A stretch of DNA of 64,000 nucleotides, taken from Glaciecola sp047250385 (GTDB lineage Bacteria > Pseudomonadota > Gammaproteobacteria > Enterobacterales > Alteromonadaceae). The notes beneath the pieces were generated by a model. The model was not told where the DNA came from and made no database searches. It worked only from the letters and a program-made list of their open reading frames with translations. Where the stretch lies: the NCBI RefSeq assembly GCF_047250385.1, contig NZ_JBLBVM010000045.1, positions 1 through 64,000 of the forward strand, in the 5' to 3' direction. Positions 44,021-53,945 of this stretch are shown here, one piece after another (positions within the stretch are counted from its first letter, which is position 1; each line of letters starts with the position of its first letter). A program made the translations under genes and the position numbers.

Positions 44021-45430
44021 ATGAGCATTCAAGATCAAAACGAAAACATGCTGTACATCGTCCTCGTTAGCTGTGCGGCAACCATTGGCGGTTTTTTATT
44101 TGGTTTTGATAGCGGTGTGATTAATGGCACTTATGATGGCTTAGCTGCTGCGTTTGACACTTCTGAGCTGTCCGGCGGCTTCAACATTGCAAGTATGCTT
44201 TTAGGTTGTGCGGTCGGGGCACTCTTTGCCGGTGTTTTGGCTGACATACTTGGGCGTAAAGTGTTGCTAATTATTGCCTCAGTTTTCTTCATCATAAGTG
44301 CATGGGGCTCCGGCATAGCAGGTAGTTCCTTTGAATTCGTTATCTTTCGTATTCTTGGTGGCTTGGCAGTTGGAGCTGCTTCAGTCATGGCTCCAGCTTA
44401 TATTAGTGAAATTGCGCCAGCTCGAATAAGAGGGCGCTTAACGTCCATTCAACAAATCGCCATCATTACAGGGCTTTTCAGTGCTTTTGTTAGCAACTAC
44501 TTCTTAGCTAAATACGCTGGCTTATCCACTGATATTCTGTGGTGGGAGTTTGAGGCATGGCGTTGGATGTTTTGGATAGAGCTCGTTCCAGCTATCATTT
44601 TCTTTTTTGTGCTTTTCCTTATTCCCGAAAGTCCTAGATTTTTAGTCATGAATCATCAAGAAGAAAAGGCAAAGACGATATTAGAAAAGTTGTATGGGAC
44701 AAGCGTAGCTGAAACATTAGTTGTGGAGATACAGGATTCAATTGAGAACGATGCCAAAAGGCCGAGTATTGTCGATTTAATTGATAAAACCAAAGGAAGA
44801 GTTAGGCCTATCGTGTGGGTCGGAATTGGTCTGGCGGTTTTCCAACAATTAGTTGGAATCAATGTCGTATTTTACTATGGCGCTGTGCTTTGGCAAGCTG
44901 TGGGCTTTTCTGAATCGGATGCGCTTTTGATTAATATCATTAGTGGTAGCGTCAGCATCGCTGCATGTTTAATTACGATTAAAGTGATAGATAAAGTAGG
45001 CAGAAAACCTTTATTAAGTATCGGTTCATTTGGAATGACAATAAGCCTAGCTTTGATGGTATTCGCGTTTATGAACTCAGAGTTTGATAGTGAGGCAAAT
45101 AAATTGGTGATGGGTGAACTAGGCACACTGGCGCTAATATCTGCGAATGTTTATGTGTTCTTTTTCAACCTTTCATGGGGGCCTGTTATGTGGGTGATGC
45201 TAGGAGAAATGTTTCCAAACCAGATCCGGGGTTCTGGCTTAGCAGTATCAGGCTTAGCTCAATGGGGTGCAAACTTCGCAATCATTATGTTGTTCCCACT
45301 TATGCTAGCTGCGATTGGACTGGCTGGCGCATATGCTTTCTATACAGTCTGCGCACTTATTTCAATGGTGTTTGTTATTAAATATGTGCAAGAAACGAAA
45401 GGCCGAGCCTTGGAGGATATGCAAGGATAA
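44021..45430 (+). CDS. Sugar-porter-family MFS transporter
   Basis: This 469-residue inner-membrane protein has 12 hydrophobic segments. Sugar porter signatures: GGFLFGFDSGVINGTY in TM1, FAGVLADILGRKVLL, PAYISEIAPARIRGRLTSIQ, IPESPRFLV and QQLVGINVVFYYG in TM7, VIDKVGRKPLL, and WGPVMWVMLGEMFPNQIRGS. This is the XylE/GalP class, which symports a hexose or pentose with H+ or Na+; the sugar cannot be told. No catabolic gene is adjacent. AAGGAAAAGCA precedes ATG 44021. It converges with the GGDEF gene at 45436, 5 bp away, with no terminator between them. Confidence 0.93.
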   Translation: MSIQDQNENMLYIVLVSCAATIGGFLFGFDSGVINGTYDGLAAAFDTSELSGGFNIASMLLGCAVGALFAGVLADILGRKVLLIIASVFFIISAWGSGIAGSSFEFVIFRILGGLAVGAASVMAPAYISEIAPARIRGRLTSIQQIAIITGLFSAFVSNYFLAKYAGLSTDILWWEFEAWRWMFWIELVPAIIFFFVLFLIPESPRFLVMNHQEEKAKTILEKLYGTSVAETLVVEIQDSIENDAKRPSIVDLIDKTKGRVRPIVWVGIGLAVFQQLVGINVVFYYGAVLWQAVGFSESDALLINIISGSVSIAACLITIKVIDKVGRKPLLSIGSFGMTISLALMVFAFMNSEFDSEANKLVMGELGTLALISANVYVFFFNLSWGPVMWVMLGEMFPNQIRGSGLAVSGLAQWGANFAIIMLFPLMLAAIGLAGAYAFYTVCALISMVFVIKYVQETKGRALEDMQG

Positions 45431-45435
45431 GGCAA

Positions 45436-46368
45436 TTACTCTTCTACAATGTGTTCTATCCTGTAGCGATCTTTGCCATCATGCTTGGCTTTGTAGAGGC
45501 CTTTATCTGCAGCTTGGATAAGTAATTCTGGTTCGTCTTCAATACACGGTTCCGCGCAGCTTACTCCAATGCTAAGAGTGACAATGTCTCTAACACTTGA
45601 TTCGGCATGCGGATATTCTAAAAGTCGAATTTCATCGAGTACTTTTTGAGCAATGAATTCGGCGCCCTCTAAATCTGTGTTTGGTAATAAAATCACAAAT
45701 TCTTCACCACCGACTCGCGCAACCATATCTATAGGGCGTTCAACGGTTTTCTGTAATGTGTTGGCAACAGCAATTAAACATTTGTCGCCTTTCGGGTGCC
45801 CATAATGATCGTTAAAACGTTTAAAATCATCAATATCAATCATCAGAAGGGAGATAGGGGATTTATCCCTCACAGCCAGTTTCCAATCGGAGCATATTGC
45901 TTCATTGAATTTTCGTCTGTTTGCAACACCGGTGAGCACATCAGTAAGCACAAGTGCTTCTAAGCTTTTCAGATCGGTTGATTGACGAATATGAGCGCGT
46001 AATCTTGCTTTTAATATTTTGGTATCTATGGGTTTAGTTAGGTAGTCAGTAGCGCCTAGTTCAAAGCCTTTGACTTGATCACTGGCGAGTTTTGCACTGG
46101 TGATGAACACAACGGGAATATGTTGTGTTTCTGGTGTGCTTTTTAAAGTATCGCAAATTTCAAAACCGTCAACTTTAGGCATTTTAACATCAAGCAGGAT
46201 TAAGTCAGGCTTCACTGCTTGCGATGCCTTTTGCAGGCATTCAATAGCAGACAAAGCAAAAATAACTTCATATTCGCTCTTAATGGCTTGAGCAATAAAC
46301 TTAACGGTTGTGATGTCGTCATCAACTACAAGTACCATTGGTTTTTTCATACTGATTTCAGAACCCAT
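45436..46368 (-). CDS. Receiver-GGDEF diguanylate cyclase (PleD-like), beside the ethylene-type kinase
   Basis: This protein of about 310 residues has a receiver (VLVVDDDITTVKFIAQAI, LILLDVKMPKVDGFEI, YLTKPID) and a GGDEF domain (TDVLTGVANRRKFNEAI, MIDIDDFKRFNDHYGHPKGD, RVGGEEFVILLPN). I-site RPID precedes GGEEF by five residues. ATG 46368 has AGGG six bases before it and gives the length of the paralogue at 40309. An upstream ATG (46437) would leave only about 14 bp to the divergent kinase gene, too little for two promoters. Divergent pairing with a kinase that ends in an Hpt domain makes this the best candidate output of that phosphorelay. Confidence 0.93.
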   Translation of the reverse strand: MGSEISMKKPMVLVVDDDITTVKFIAQAIKSEYEVIFALSAIECLQKASQAVKPDLILLDVKMPKVDGFEICDTLKSTPETQHIPVVFITSAKLASDQVKGFELGATDYLTKPIDTKILKARLRAHIRQSTDLKSLEALVLTDVLTGVANRRKFNEAICSDWKLAVRDKSPISLLMIDIDDFKRFNDHYGHPKGDKCLIAVANTLQKTVERPIDMVARVGGEEFVILLPNTDLEGAEFIAQKVLDEIRLLEYPHAESSVRDIVTLSIGVSCAEPCIEDEPELLIQAADKGLYKAKHDGKDRYRIEHIVEE

Positions 46369-46451
46369 TGATTGCCCTGTTAAAATATTAAACATAAGTC
46401 TATAGTGTGACACTTCAGTTGTACATAAATTATTCATGTTAGGAGCTTTTG

Positions 46452-49400
46452 ATGGATGAGTCGCTAGAGTCCTTATTTCGTTCAGACTATATGCCTCATG
46501 GGCATTGTTACTGGTGGAAGCCTGAAATCCTTTGGCTCAATGTGGTGTCTGATTTGTTTATTGCATTCGCTTATTTTTCCATTCCAATAGCAATCTATTA
46601 TTTTGTAAAGCGACGAGAGGACGTCCAATTTAAGGGCGTTTTCATTTTATTTTCTCTTTTCATTTTATTTTGTGGGATAACCCATGTAGTCAGTATTTTC
46701 GTTATCTGGAACGGTATCTATGGTATCCATGGCCTAACAAAGTTGGCTACGGCAACAGTCTCGTGTATTACTGCCTATAAAGTTTTTCAGTCAATTCCTT
46801 TGGCTTTGGGATTGCCCACTCAAGATGATTTGAAACAAGCTTATGAAAAAGTAAACCAAGAAAAACTGGAGCGACTAAAATTAGAAAGCAAGGCTAAAGA
46901 GGAAGCCATGCTACGAGAATCGACCAATATTGCCCATGTCGGTGTTTTTTCCTTCGGCAAGAATGGGGAAGTATTGGTTGCCAACGATGCTGCTTGTAAA
47001 ATTTTTGAGTCGAGTAAAGCAGAATTAGAAAGCAAAACAATAGAAGAGTTATTGGAAGTTGAATTTGTAACAAATGCAAGTAAAGGAGAGAGTAAAACAG
47101 CAATTAAACACATCAATTTACGTGAGCTATGGCAATTACAATCAGACAAATTTGGTGCAGAAAAACTATCCCATGTTGTTTATGCACTCACTCAAAATGG
47201 ACATAGAACTCCCATCAGCTTTAAGTTAAGTAGTAGCCAAATTAAATATGAGATTTCTGATGAACTAGGTACAACTTTTGCGTCATTCCAAGATATCAGT
47301 GAGCAACTTAGTTACCAGAAAGCTTTAGCAGAAAGTGAAGCAACTACACGCAGCATCATTGACTCATTACCCGTCGGAATGCATGTTTTTGAGCGAAGCG
47401 ACGATAGTTTAATCTTAACGGGATATAACAAGGCCGCTGATAGGATTCTGGGTGTTAAGCATAAGGAACTACTAAGCAAAGATATAGAACAAGCGTTCCC
47501 TGATTTAATGGGTAAGGGGATCTCTGAAAGATACAAGAACATTGCCAAAGAAGGAGGACACTGGAGCGATCAGTCGATTAATTATGAATATAACAAAATC
47601 AAAGGCATCTACGACGTACAGTGCTTCCAAAGTGTTAAAAATACAGCAATCGTGTTGTTCGAAGATGTAACAGAACAAAAACTAGCCAAACAAGCTATCG
47701 CTGAAAAAGAGTTATTTATTAAAACCGCTTTCAACGCATCAATTACAGGCGTTCTTGTTTTTAATTTTGTGACACAAAGAATTGAGTTTGTTAATGAAAG
47801 CTTTACTGATATCACCGGATATGCAATTGACGAAGCAGTTGATATAGATGAGCTGGCAATGGCCGATCTCATCCACCCCGACGATAAACAAAGCGCATTT
47901 AAACACTGGCAGACAATTCAAAATTCAGATACCAACGCAATCATTCATTTTAACTTTCGCCTAAAACATGCCGATGGCCATTATATATGGTGTATGGCCA
48001 AAGATGTTGTATTTGAGAAAGATGCTCAAGGCAAGGTAATTCGTTACATGAGCAGCTTTTTAGATATTTCTGAAATGAAGCAGATGCAAGATAACTTGAT
48101 TAAATTGAAAGATACGGCTGAAACCGCAAGTGCCGCCAAAAGTACGTTTCTGGCAAACATGAGTCACGAAATACGCACCCCAATGAACGCCATCCTAGGG
48201 CTTACGAATGTCGTGTTACGCATGGATTTAGGTGGCAAGCAGCGTGACTACTTGAGTCGAGTAGAGGCAGCGTCTCAATCACTATTAAGTCTTTTGAATG
48301 ATATTTTGGATTATTCAAAAATAGAAGCTGGCAAATTAAAAATCAACAGAGAGATATTTGAACTCAATTTTGTCATTAATAACTGCACGGGACTATTTGG
48401 CTTTTTGGCTGAACAAAAGGGCATAGAATTTATTGTCACCAAGGACACAGGGCTTTCTAAGTACTATTTGGGCGACCCAATACGCCTAAGCCAAATCTTA
48501 AACAATTTACTTGGTAACGCCGTGAAGTTCACCAAGCAGGGATTCATTCAGTTGCGTGTTAGCGTTGCGGAAAATGATAGCAATCATGAGCTAACGTTTG
48601 AAGTGAAGGATTCTGGAATTGGAATGACAATGCAACAATCCGAATCGCTTTTTGAAGCCTTCTCCCAAGCAGATAGTTCCATTAGCAGGCAATACGGTGG
48701 CACTGGCCTAGGTTTAGCCATCAGCCGCTCTTTAACTCATTTGATGAATGGTTCACTTACTTTTCACTCTAAAATAGACGAAGGAAGTGTATTCACCGTG
48801 ACCTTGCCATTCCCTCCAGCGGATTATGCTGAAATGCATAAGCTGGATTTATCGCGAGACAATGAGAATATAGTTGAATATGGTCAAGGCACTGGCTTTG
48901 AAATCGTTGAGTTTGACGATGTTAAAGCGCTTGTCGTGGAGGATAACGCAACCAATCAGCTAGTCGCGGAAGAGTTTTTAACCCAACTTAACATTCAGTC
49001 TGTATGCGTTAATAATGGTCTTGAAGCCATAAACGCGGTAGAAAGTGATTTATATGACTTCATCCTGATGGATCTGCAAATGCCTGTGATGGATGGCTAT
49101 AGTGCGACTAAAGTTATTAGAGAAACTCAGCGAGGAAAGGACATTCCAATTATTGCAATGTCTGCGGCAGTGTCTGAATCTGATATTGAAAAAGTATTGG
49201 CTTCCGGTATGAATTCTCACTTACCTAAACCTTTCAACCTGCCTCTTTTATTTAATCGTCTGGCAGAGTTTATTGGCCACAAAAAATCTGAAAACCGAGT
49301 ACTGCCTGCTAGCAAAGTTTGGGATCTAGCGAAGTACCCTAAAGACTTCAACATCCCCGATGCTATGCGCAAGGTAGGAGATGATGAAGGTTTATATGTG

Positions 49401-49916
49401 AAGCTTGTACAAAGCTTTGCAGAGGATTTTGAAGATACAATAAAGGATATAAGCGAGGTATTTGAGCAGAAGGATTATGACGCTGTACAGTTATATGCAC
49501 ATACAATCAAGGGCTTAGCTGAAAGTATGGGGGCGACGGATCTATTCCATGAGGCAAGGCACGTAGAAAATGAATATATAAGCGGAAACTTCGTCGACCC
49601 TAATCGTTTATTTGAAAAAATTGAACAAGCTATTGATTCAATTAAGGCTGTACACTTCGAGTCCGATAACGCATTTATACCTGCGAAAGGTGGAAACAAA
49701 GCATTAGCTCTTGAGTATATTGCAAAATTACGTTTGGACTTAACTAGCAGTAAATTTGTTGCAGTAGAGGATATTACAATGGAGCTTTCCGCAATTGCTG
49801 AGTTTGTGGAAGCTCATCTGATTGAAGATCTTATTACAACGGTCAAGAAATTAGACTATTCAAGTAGCGTCTCAATTTTAGACAAAATCGAGACTTGCGT
49901 ACTTAACTTACAGTAG
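46452..49916 (+). CDS. Hybrid histidine kinase with an ethylene-receptor-like sensor domain
   Basis: This 1154-residue protein starts at ATG 46452 after TTAGGAG; a TTG three bases earlier is less likely. Residues 25-120 hold three membrane helices resembling the ETR1 ethylene-binding domain: SDLFIAFAYFSIP (Asp34, Tyr41, Pro45) and ILFCGITHVV with Cys74 and His78, equivalent to copper ligands Cys65 and His69 of ETR1. Three PAS-like domains follow (about 155-540), then HisKA with phospho-His572 (NMSHEIRTPMNAILGL), HATPase (GTGLGLAISRSL), a receiver with Asp874 (FILMDLQMPVMDG) and an Hpt domain with His1017 (YAHTIKGL). This layout is a full His-Asp-His relay. It is divergent from a receiver-GGDEF gene. 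Ligand identity (ethylene, copper or another small molecule) is inference. Confidence 0.92.
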   Translation: MDESLESLFRSDYMPHGHCYWWKPEILWLNVVSDLFIAFAYFSIPIAIYYFVKRREDVQFKGVFILFSLFILFCGITHVVSIFVIWNGIYGIHGLTKLATATVSCITAYKVFQSIPLALGLPTQDDLKQAYEKVNQEKLERLKLESKAKEEAMLRESTNIAHVGVFSFGKNGEVLVANDAACKIFESSKAELESKTIEELLEVEFVTNASKGESKTAIKHINLRELWQLQSDKFGAEKLSHVVYALTQNGHRTPISFKLSSSQIKYEISDELGTTFASFQDISEQLSYQKALAESEATTRSIIDSLPVGMHVFERSDDSLILTGYNKAADRILGVKHKELLSKDIEQAFPDLMGKGISERYKNIAKEGGHWSDQSINYEYNKIKGIYDVQCFQSVKNTAIVLFEDVTEQKLAKQAIAEKELFIKTAFNASITGVLVFNFVTQRIEFVNESFTDITGYAIDEAVDIDELAMADLIHPDDKQSAFKHWQTIQNSDTNAIIHFNFRLKHADGHYIWCMAKDVVFEKDAQGKVIRYMSSFLDISEMKQMQDNLIKLKDTAETASAAKSTFLANMSHEIRTPMNAILGLTNVVLRMDLGGKQRDYLSRVEAASQSLLSLLNDILDYSKIEAGKLKINREIFELNFVINNCTGLFGFLAEQKGIEFIVTKDTGLSKYYLGDPIRLSQILNNLLGNAVKFTKQGFIQLRVSVAENDSNHELTFEVKDSGIGMTMQQSESLFEAFSQADSSISRQYGGTGLGLAISRSLTHLMNGSLTFHSKIDEGSVFTVTLPFPPADYAEMHKLDLSRDNENIVEYGQGTGFEIVEFDDVKALVVEDNATNQLVAEEFLTQLNIQSVCVNNGLEAINAVESDLYDFILMDLQMPVMDGYSATKVIRETQRGKDIPIIAMSAAVSESDIEKVLASGMNSHLPKPFNLPLLFNRLAEFIGHKKSENRVLPASKVWDLAKYPKDFNIPDAMRKVGDDEGLYVKLVQSFAEDFEDTIKDISEVFEQKDYDAVQLYAHTIKGLAESMGATDLFHEARHVENEYISGNFVDPNRLFEKIEQAIDSIKAVHFESDNAFIPAKGGNKALALEYIAKLRLDLTSSKFVAVEDITMELSAIAEFVEAHLIEDLITTVKKLDYSSSVSILDKIETCVLNLQ

Positions 49917-49948
49917 AGAATGCAGAGAATGCAGACAGCGCAGAAGAC

Positions 49949-50800
49949 TTACAACTTGTCGGATTTGGGCTGCAGGTTTTCAAAAGCGGCTTCACGCTTT
50001 TGTTGGCCTGCACTCATTGCCTCCATGACATCTGGCATTTGAAACATGCCACTTTGCCACGTTGCCATATAATTTAGGCTATTTGCTACCGTGTTGTCAC
50101 GAGTGTAGTTGATCATCTCTTTACAACCAGCAACTGCCATAGGTGAATGAGCAGCAATAGTTTTGGCAAGTTTGAATACTTCAAGCAACATAGTTTCTTG
50201 ATCGGGATAAACGTGGTTTACGAAGCCACATGACTGCGCCTCCTTGCTCATCATGTTTCTGCCCGTATAAGCTAATTCTCTTACTAAACCGTGAGGCATA
50301 ATATGGGGAAGTCGCTGTAATGTGCCGACATCCGCGGTCATACCAATTTCTGTTTCCTTAATACAAAAGAATGCATCTTGTGTGCAATATCGACTGTCGC
50401 AAGCGCTGATCATATCAACCGCCCCGCCAATAGCGCCGCCTTGTATAGCTGCCAATACGGGCATTCTTGCTTCTTCCAAGGCATTGAATGTGTCCTGTAA
50501 TTGCATAACGTGACGTCGGAATTTCTCAGCTCGCCTGGCAGGTTCACCTTTAAAGCTGGCGCCCATATTTTCAAACACAGATAAATCCATACCAGCGCTA
50601 AAATGCTTGCCTTGCGATGAAATAACGATCACTCTGGCGAGAGCGTGCTCATCAATATATCGCACTGCTTCTGGAATCTCGGCCCAAAATGCAAGGTTCA
50701 TACTGTTAAGTTCTTGCGGTCGACACAGCTGTATGTGAGCTATGTTTTCTTCAATACTGACCGATAGTGTCGAGTAGTTTTTTAGGTTTGGTACGGTCAT
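49949..50800 (-). CDS. Crotonase-family enzyme, probable dienoyl-CoA isomerase
   Basis: This 283-residue protein has the crotonase fold: ISSQGKHFSAGMDLSVF and LAAIQGGAIGGAVDMISACD form the two oxyanion strands. The segment IKETEIGMTADVGTLQRLPH resembles the delta(3,5)-delta(2,4)-dienoyl-CoA isomerase signature (KEVDxGLAADVGTLQRLP of ECH1), with the acidic catalytic pair in ETEIG and TADVG. It would therefore handle odd-position double bonds in fatty-acid oxidation rather than act as a hydratase. It is a single gene with AAGGAA before ATG 50800. No fad gene is adjacent. Confidence 0.85.
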   Translation of the reverse strand: MTVPNLKNYSTLSVSIEENIAHIQLCRPQELNSMNLAFWAEIPEAVRYIDEHALARVIVISSQGKHFSAGMDLSVFENMGASFKGEPARRAEKFRRHVMQLQDTFNALEEARMPVLAAIQGGAIGGAVDMISACDSRYCTQDAFFCIKETEIGMTADVGTLQRLPHIMPHGLVRELAYTGRNMMSKEAQSCGFVNHVYPDQETMLLEVFKLAKTIAAHSPMAVAGCKEMINYTRDNTVANSLNYMATWQSGMFQMPDVMEAMSAGQQKREAAFENLQPKSDKL

Positions 50801-50988
50801 TGTTATTCCTTATTTTGAGCGCAAATATATGTTTTCAGCTAAATTACTATACTCAGATAAAGTGAGTATTTACATTTTGTTTATATATAAGACCGAATAA
50901 ACAACAATTATTTGCTCTTAGATGCTATTAAGTCTTTAATTCACTTGTTATTCTATCTCGTGAATATTTTAATAAGAAAAGCATAATA

Positions 50989-53814
50989 ATGAAAAAAATA
51001 CCAATTCGAATCTTGGCGGTAGTGATCGCGTGCATTGGCTTTTATGGCTGCAGTAAAAAAGCAGATAACGAAGACGGCTTCAACGTGAAGTATGAACAGT
51101 ATCAGCTCTCTAACGGTCTCAATGTTATTTTGCATCAAGATAAATCCGACCCTATTGTTGCCATGGCTACTGTCGTTCAAGTGGGTTCGAATCGTGAAAA
51201 GCCAGGCAAGACAGGTTTTGCGCACTTCTTTGAACACATGTCTTTTAATGACTCAGAGAACGTACCCAAAGGTGCGAACCGCAAAATGATCCCTGAATTG
51301 GGGGGCACTCGAAATGGTGGAACATGGAGCGATGGGACAATTTATTATGAAGTCGTGCCTAAAGATGCCTTTGACAAATTATTATGGATAGACAGCGACC
51401 GCCTTGGTTTTATGATCAATACCGTCGATGAAGGTACGCTTGAACGTGAAAAGCAGGTTGTTAAAAACGAAAAGCGCCAGCGCGTTGACAACCGACCCTA
51501 TGGTCACACCCAACATGTTATTAAGAAGAATTTGTATCCGAAAGGCCATCCTTATAATTGGACGGTAATTGGTGATCTAGAAGATTTGCAGTCTGCTACA
51601 TTGGAAGACGTTAAAGAATTTTATAATACATACTACGTTCCTAGTAACGCCACTTTAGTGATTGCCGGCGATATTGATATTGCCGAAACGAAAGCAAAAG
51701 TAGAAAAGTGGTTTGGTGAAATCAAAGCAGGACCCGAAGTAGAGCCTATTCTTCCTCAACCAGTAAGCCTTGAGAAGGATGTTAAACTTTACCATCTTGA
51801 TAACTTTGCAAAATTGCCTGAAATTCGATTAACCTTCCCTACCGTTGAGCAATATCACAAAGACGCTTATGCCTTAGACGCTTTGGGTACTTTGTTATCG
51901 AGCGGAAAGAACGCGGCCTTGTACAAAACAATTGTTGAAGCAAAGAAAATTGCACCGAGTGTTTCGTCGTTTCATCGTGCTGAAGAAATTGCAGGAACCT
52001 TTACCATTCGAGTAAGAGCGAATCAGGGCGTTAAGCTAGATGAAGTGCATGCAGCAATAAACGAGTCATTGAGTGACTTTGCTCTCAATGGTTTTACAGA
52101 CCAACAACTGACAAAAATAAAAGCTGAAGCAGAAACTTCATTTTACTACTCGATAGAAAGTATTCTTAACAAAGCGCTTCAACTAGGTATTTATAATGAA
52201 TACGCCGGTTCCCCTGATTTTATAAAACAAGATATTGCGAACATTACAGCTGTGAGTCGTGAAGACGTTATGCGTGTTTTCAAAAAGTATATTGAAAATA
52301 AACCCGCCATTATTACAAGCTTTGTTCCAAAAGACGCGCCTGAACTCATTGTGAGTAACTCAACGAAAGCGAATGTTGTTGAAGAAGTCATTTCACAAGG
52401 CGCCGAACAAAAGTTTGAAGAGAATGACGAAATTGTTTATCAAAAAACACCGACAAAACATGATCGCAGTGAACCACCTCTGACAGAGCTACCCGCTCTT
52501 AGCATCCCTGAGGTTTGGGAGAGTGCATCTACTAATCAAATGAGAATTCTAGGGATTGAGCAAGTAGAGCTTCCGGTGGTCAATTTTAGTATTACAATAG
52601 CTGGTGGTCAGAGTTTAGATCCTAAAGATAAGCTTGGTACAGCATATTTGATGGCTCAATTGATGAATGAAGGGACGCAACTTAAAACACCTCAGGAGTT
52701 GGAAGAAGCCATTGGTTTATTAGGAGCGAGATTAAGTATTTCAAGTGGCAAAGAAAACATCGTTGTGCGTGGAAACGTGTTGGTGAAAAACTTTGAAGCT
52801 AGCATTGCCTTGCTGAATGAAATGCTCTTAAAACCGCGATGGGATCTAAATGAGTTTGAACGCATTAAATCTCGACGTTTGACTTCAATTAAGCAATCTA
52901 AAGGTAATGCCAATAGTATTGCAGCTCAAGCATTCTTCAAACAGCTATATGGAGCAGAGCATTTAGCTGGAATGCCGACAGGCGGTACATTAAAGACAGT
53001 TGAAAATATTGAGCTCGACGACTTGAAAGCCTACTACACCTCAAACTTCACTCCGAAAAATGCGACCTTCCATATTGTGGGTGACATTAAGCGTGAACAG
53101 GTCGAAAAAGCATTAGTTCAGCTTGCTGACTGGCAAGGAGGCGAGGTCGCTATACCGCAGCAAGCAGAAATTGAAAATGTGAGCAAACCAAAGCTTTTCT
53201 TTATTGACTTACCCAAGGCTAAGCAAAGTGTCATATATATGGGCAAAGCGGTCGTGCCGGGTGACAATAATAATTTTTACCCTATCGAGTTTGCGAATAT
53301 GCGATTAGGTGGCGGTATTAGCGCGCGCTTAGCACAAACGCTAAGAATTGAAAAAGGTTACACGTATGGTGCATATTCATATCTGCTAGATAGTTCATAT
53401 CAAAGCCCGTTCGTAGCCTCATCTCAAGTACGTACTAATGTCACATTAGAGTCTTTGCAAATATTTAAAAAGTTAGTGGGTGAATACAAAGAAACTTATA
53501 CAGAGGAAGATCTTGCGGTTGCGAAAAATATGACGATTAAGAGTAACTCGCGACGTTTTGAAACTCTGAATAGTTTGCTAGGTATGTTAGAAACAATCAG
53601 CCGTTTCGACAAAGCTAAGAACTATATCGAGCAGGAACAAAACTTTGTGATTAACGCCGAATTAATTGACGTACAGAGTGCCATCGAGAACTTTCTTGAT
53701 GAGCAAGAAATGATTTACTTAGTTGTTGGAGATGCGGAGTCTCAACTTAAGCGCATGAGTCAACTTGGCTATGGCGAGCCTATTTTATTGGATATCGATG
53801 GCAATAGAATTTAG
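50989..53814 (+). CDS. M16-family zinc metalloprotease, lipoprotein
   Basis: This 941-residue protein begins with a lipoprotein signal (MKKIPIRILAVVIACIGFYG then Cys21). Two M16 repeats follow. In the first half the inverse zinc motif HxxEH is intact (FAHFFEHMSF: His79, Glu82, His83), with TLEREKQVVKNEKRQ giving the third Glu further on. The second half (from about 500; LGTAYLMAQLMNEGT, FERIKSRRLTSI, RLAQTLRIEKGYTYG) is the catalytically silent partner with the R/Y pair. Secreted M16 proteins degrade peptides in the periplasm. An SD is not strong. A terminator hairpin follows. Confidence 0.93.
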   Translation: MKKIPIRILAVVIACIGFYGCSKKADNEDGFNVKYEQYQLSNGLNVILHQDKSDPIVAMATVVQVGSNREKPGKTGFAHFFEHMSFNDSENVPKGANRKMIPELGGTRNGGTWSDGTIYYEVVPKDAFDKLLWIDSDRLGFMINTVDEGTLEREKQVVKNEKRQRVDNRPYGHTQHVIKKNLYPKGHPYNWTVIGDLEDLQSATLEDVKEFYNTYYVPSNATLVIAGDIDIAETKAKVEKWFGEIKAGPEVEPILPQPVSLEKDVKLYHLDNFAKLPEIRLTFPTVEQYHKDAYALDALGTLLSSGKNAALYKTIVEAKKIAPSVSSFHRAEEIAGTFTIRVRANQGVKLDEVHAAINESLSDFALNGFTDQQLTKIKAEAETSFYYSIESILNKALQLGIYNEYAGSPDFIKQDIANITAVSREDVMRVFKKYIENKPAIITSFVPKDAPELIVSNSTKANVVEEVISQGAEQKFEENDEIVYQKTPTKHDRSEPPLTELPALSIPEVWESASTNQMRILGIEQVELPVVNFSITIAGGQSLDPKDKLGTAYLMAQLMNEGTQLKTPQELEEAIGLLGARLSISSGKENIVVRGNVLVKNFEASIALLNEMLLKPRWDLNEFERIKSRRLTSIKQSKGNANSIAAQAFFKQLYGAEHLAGMPTGGTLKTVENIELDDLKAYYTSNFTPKNATFHIVGDIKREQVEKALVQLADWQGGEVAIPQQAEIENVSKPKLFFIDLPKAKQSVIYMGKAVVPGDNNNFYPIEFANMRLGGGISARLAQTLRIEKGYTYGAYSYLLDSSYQSPFVASSQVRTNVTLESLQIFKKLVGEYKETYTEEDLAVAKNMTIKSNSRRFETLNSLLGMLETISRFDKAKNYIEQEQNFVINAELIDVQSAIENFLDEQEMIYLVVGDAESQLKRMSQLGYGEPILLDIDGNRI

Positions 53815-53849
53815 GTATTACTAAGCATTAAGCTATAGGTAAAGTAAAG

Positions 53850-53881
53850 CGCCAATCAGTATTTTGCTATTGGCGTTTTTT
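53850..53881 (+). terminator. Rho-independent terminator after the M16 gene
   Basis: The stem CGCCAAT (53850-53856) / ATTGGCG (53869-53875) is followed by TTTTTTC. It is located 35 bp after the M16 stop. The stem, small loop and U-run are all in place. Confidence 0.9.
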
Positions 53882-53945
53882 CAATGTAAACCCACATTTG
53901 AAGCAATGAAGTGACAAGCATACTAACAAGCAATAGGCGGCAATA

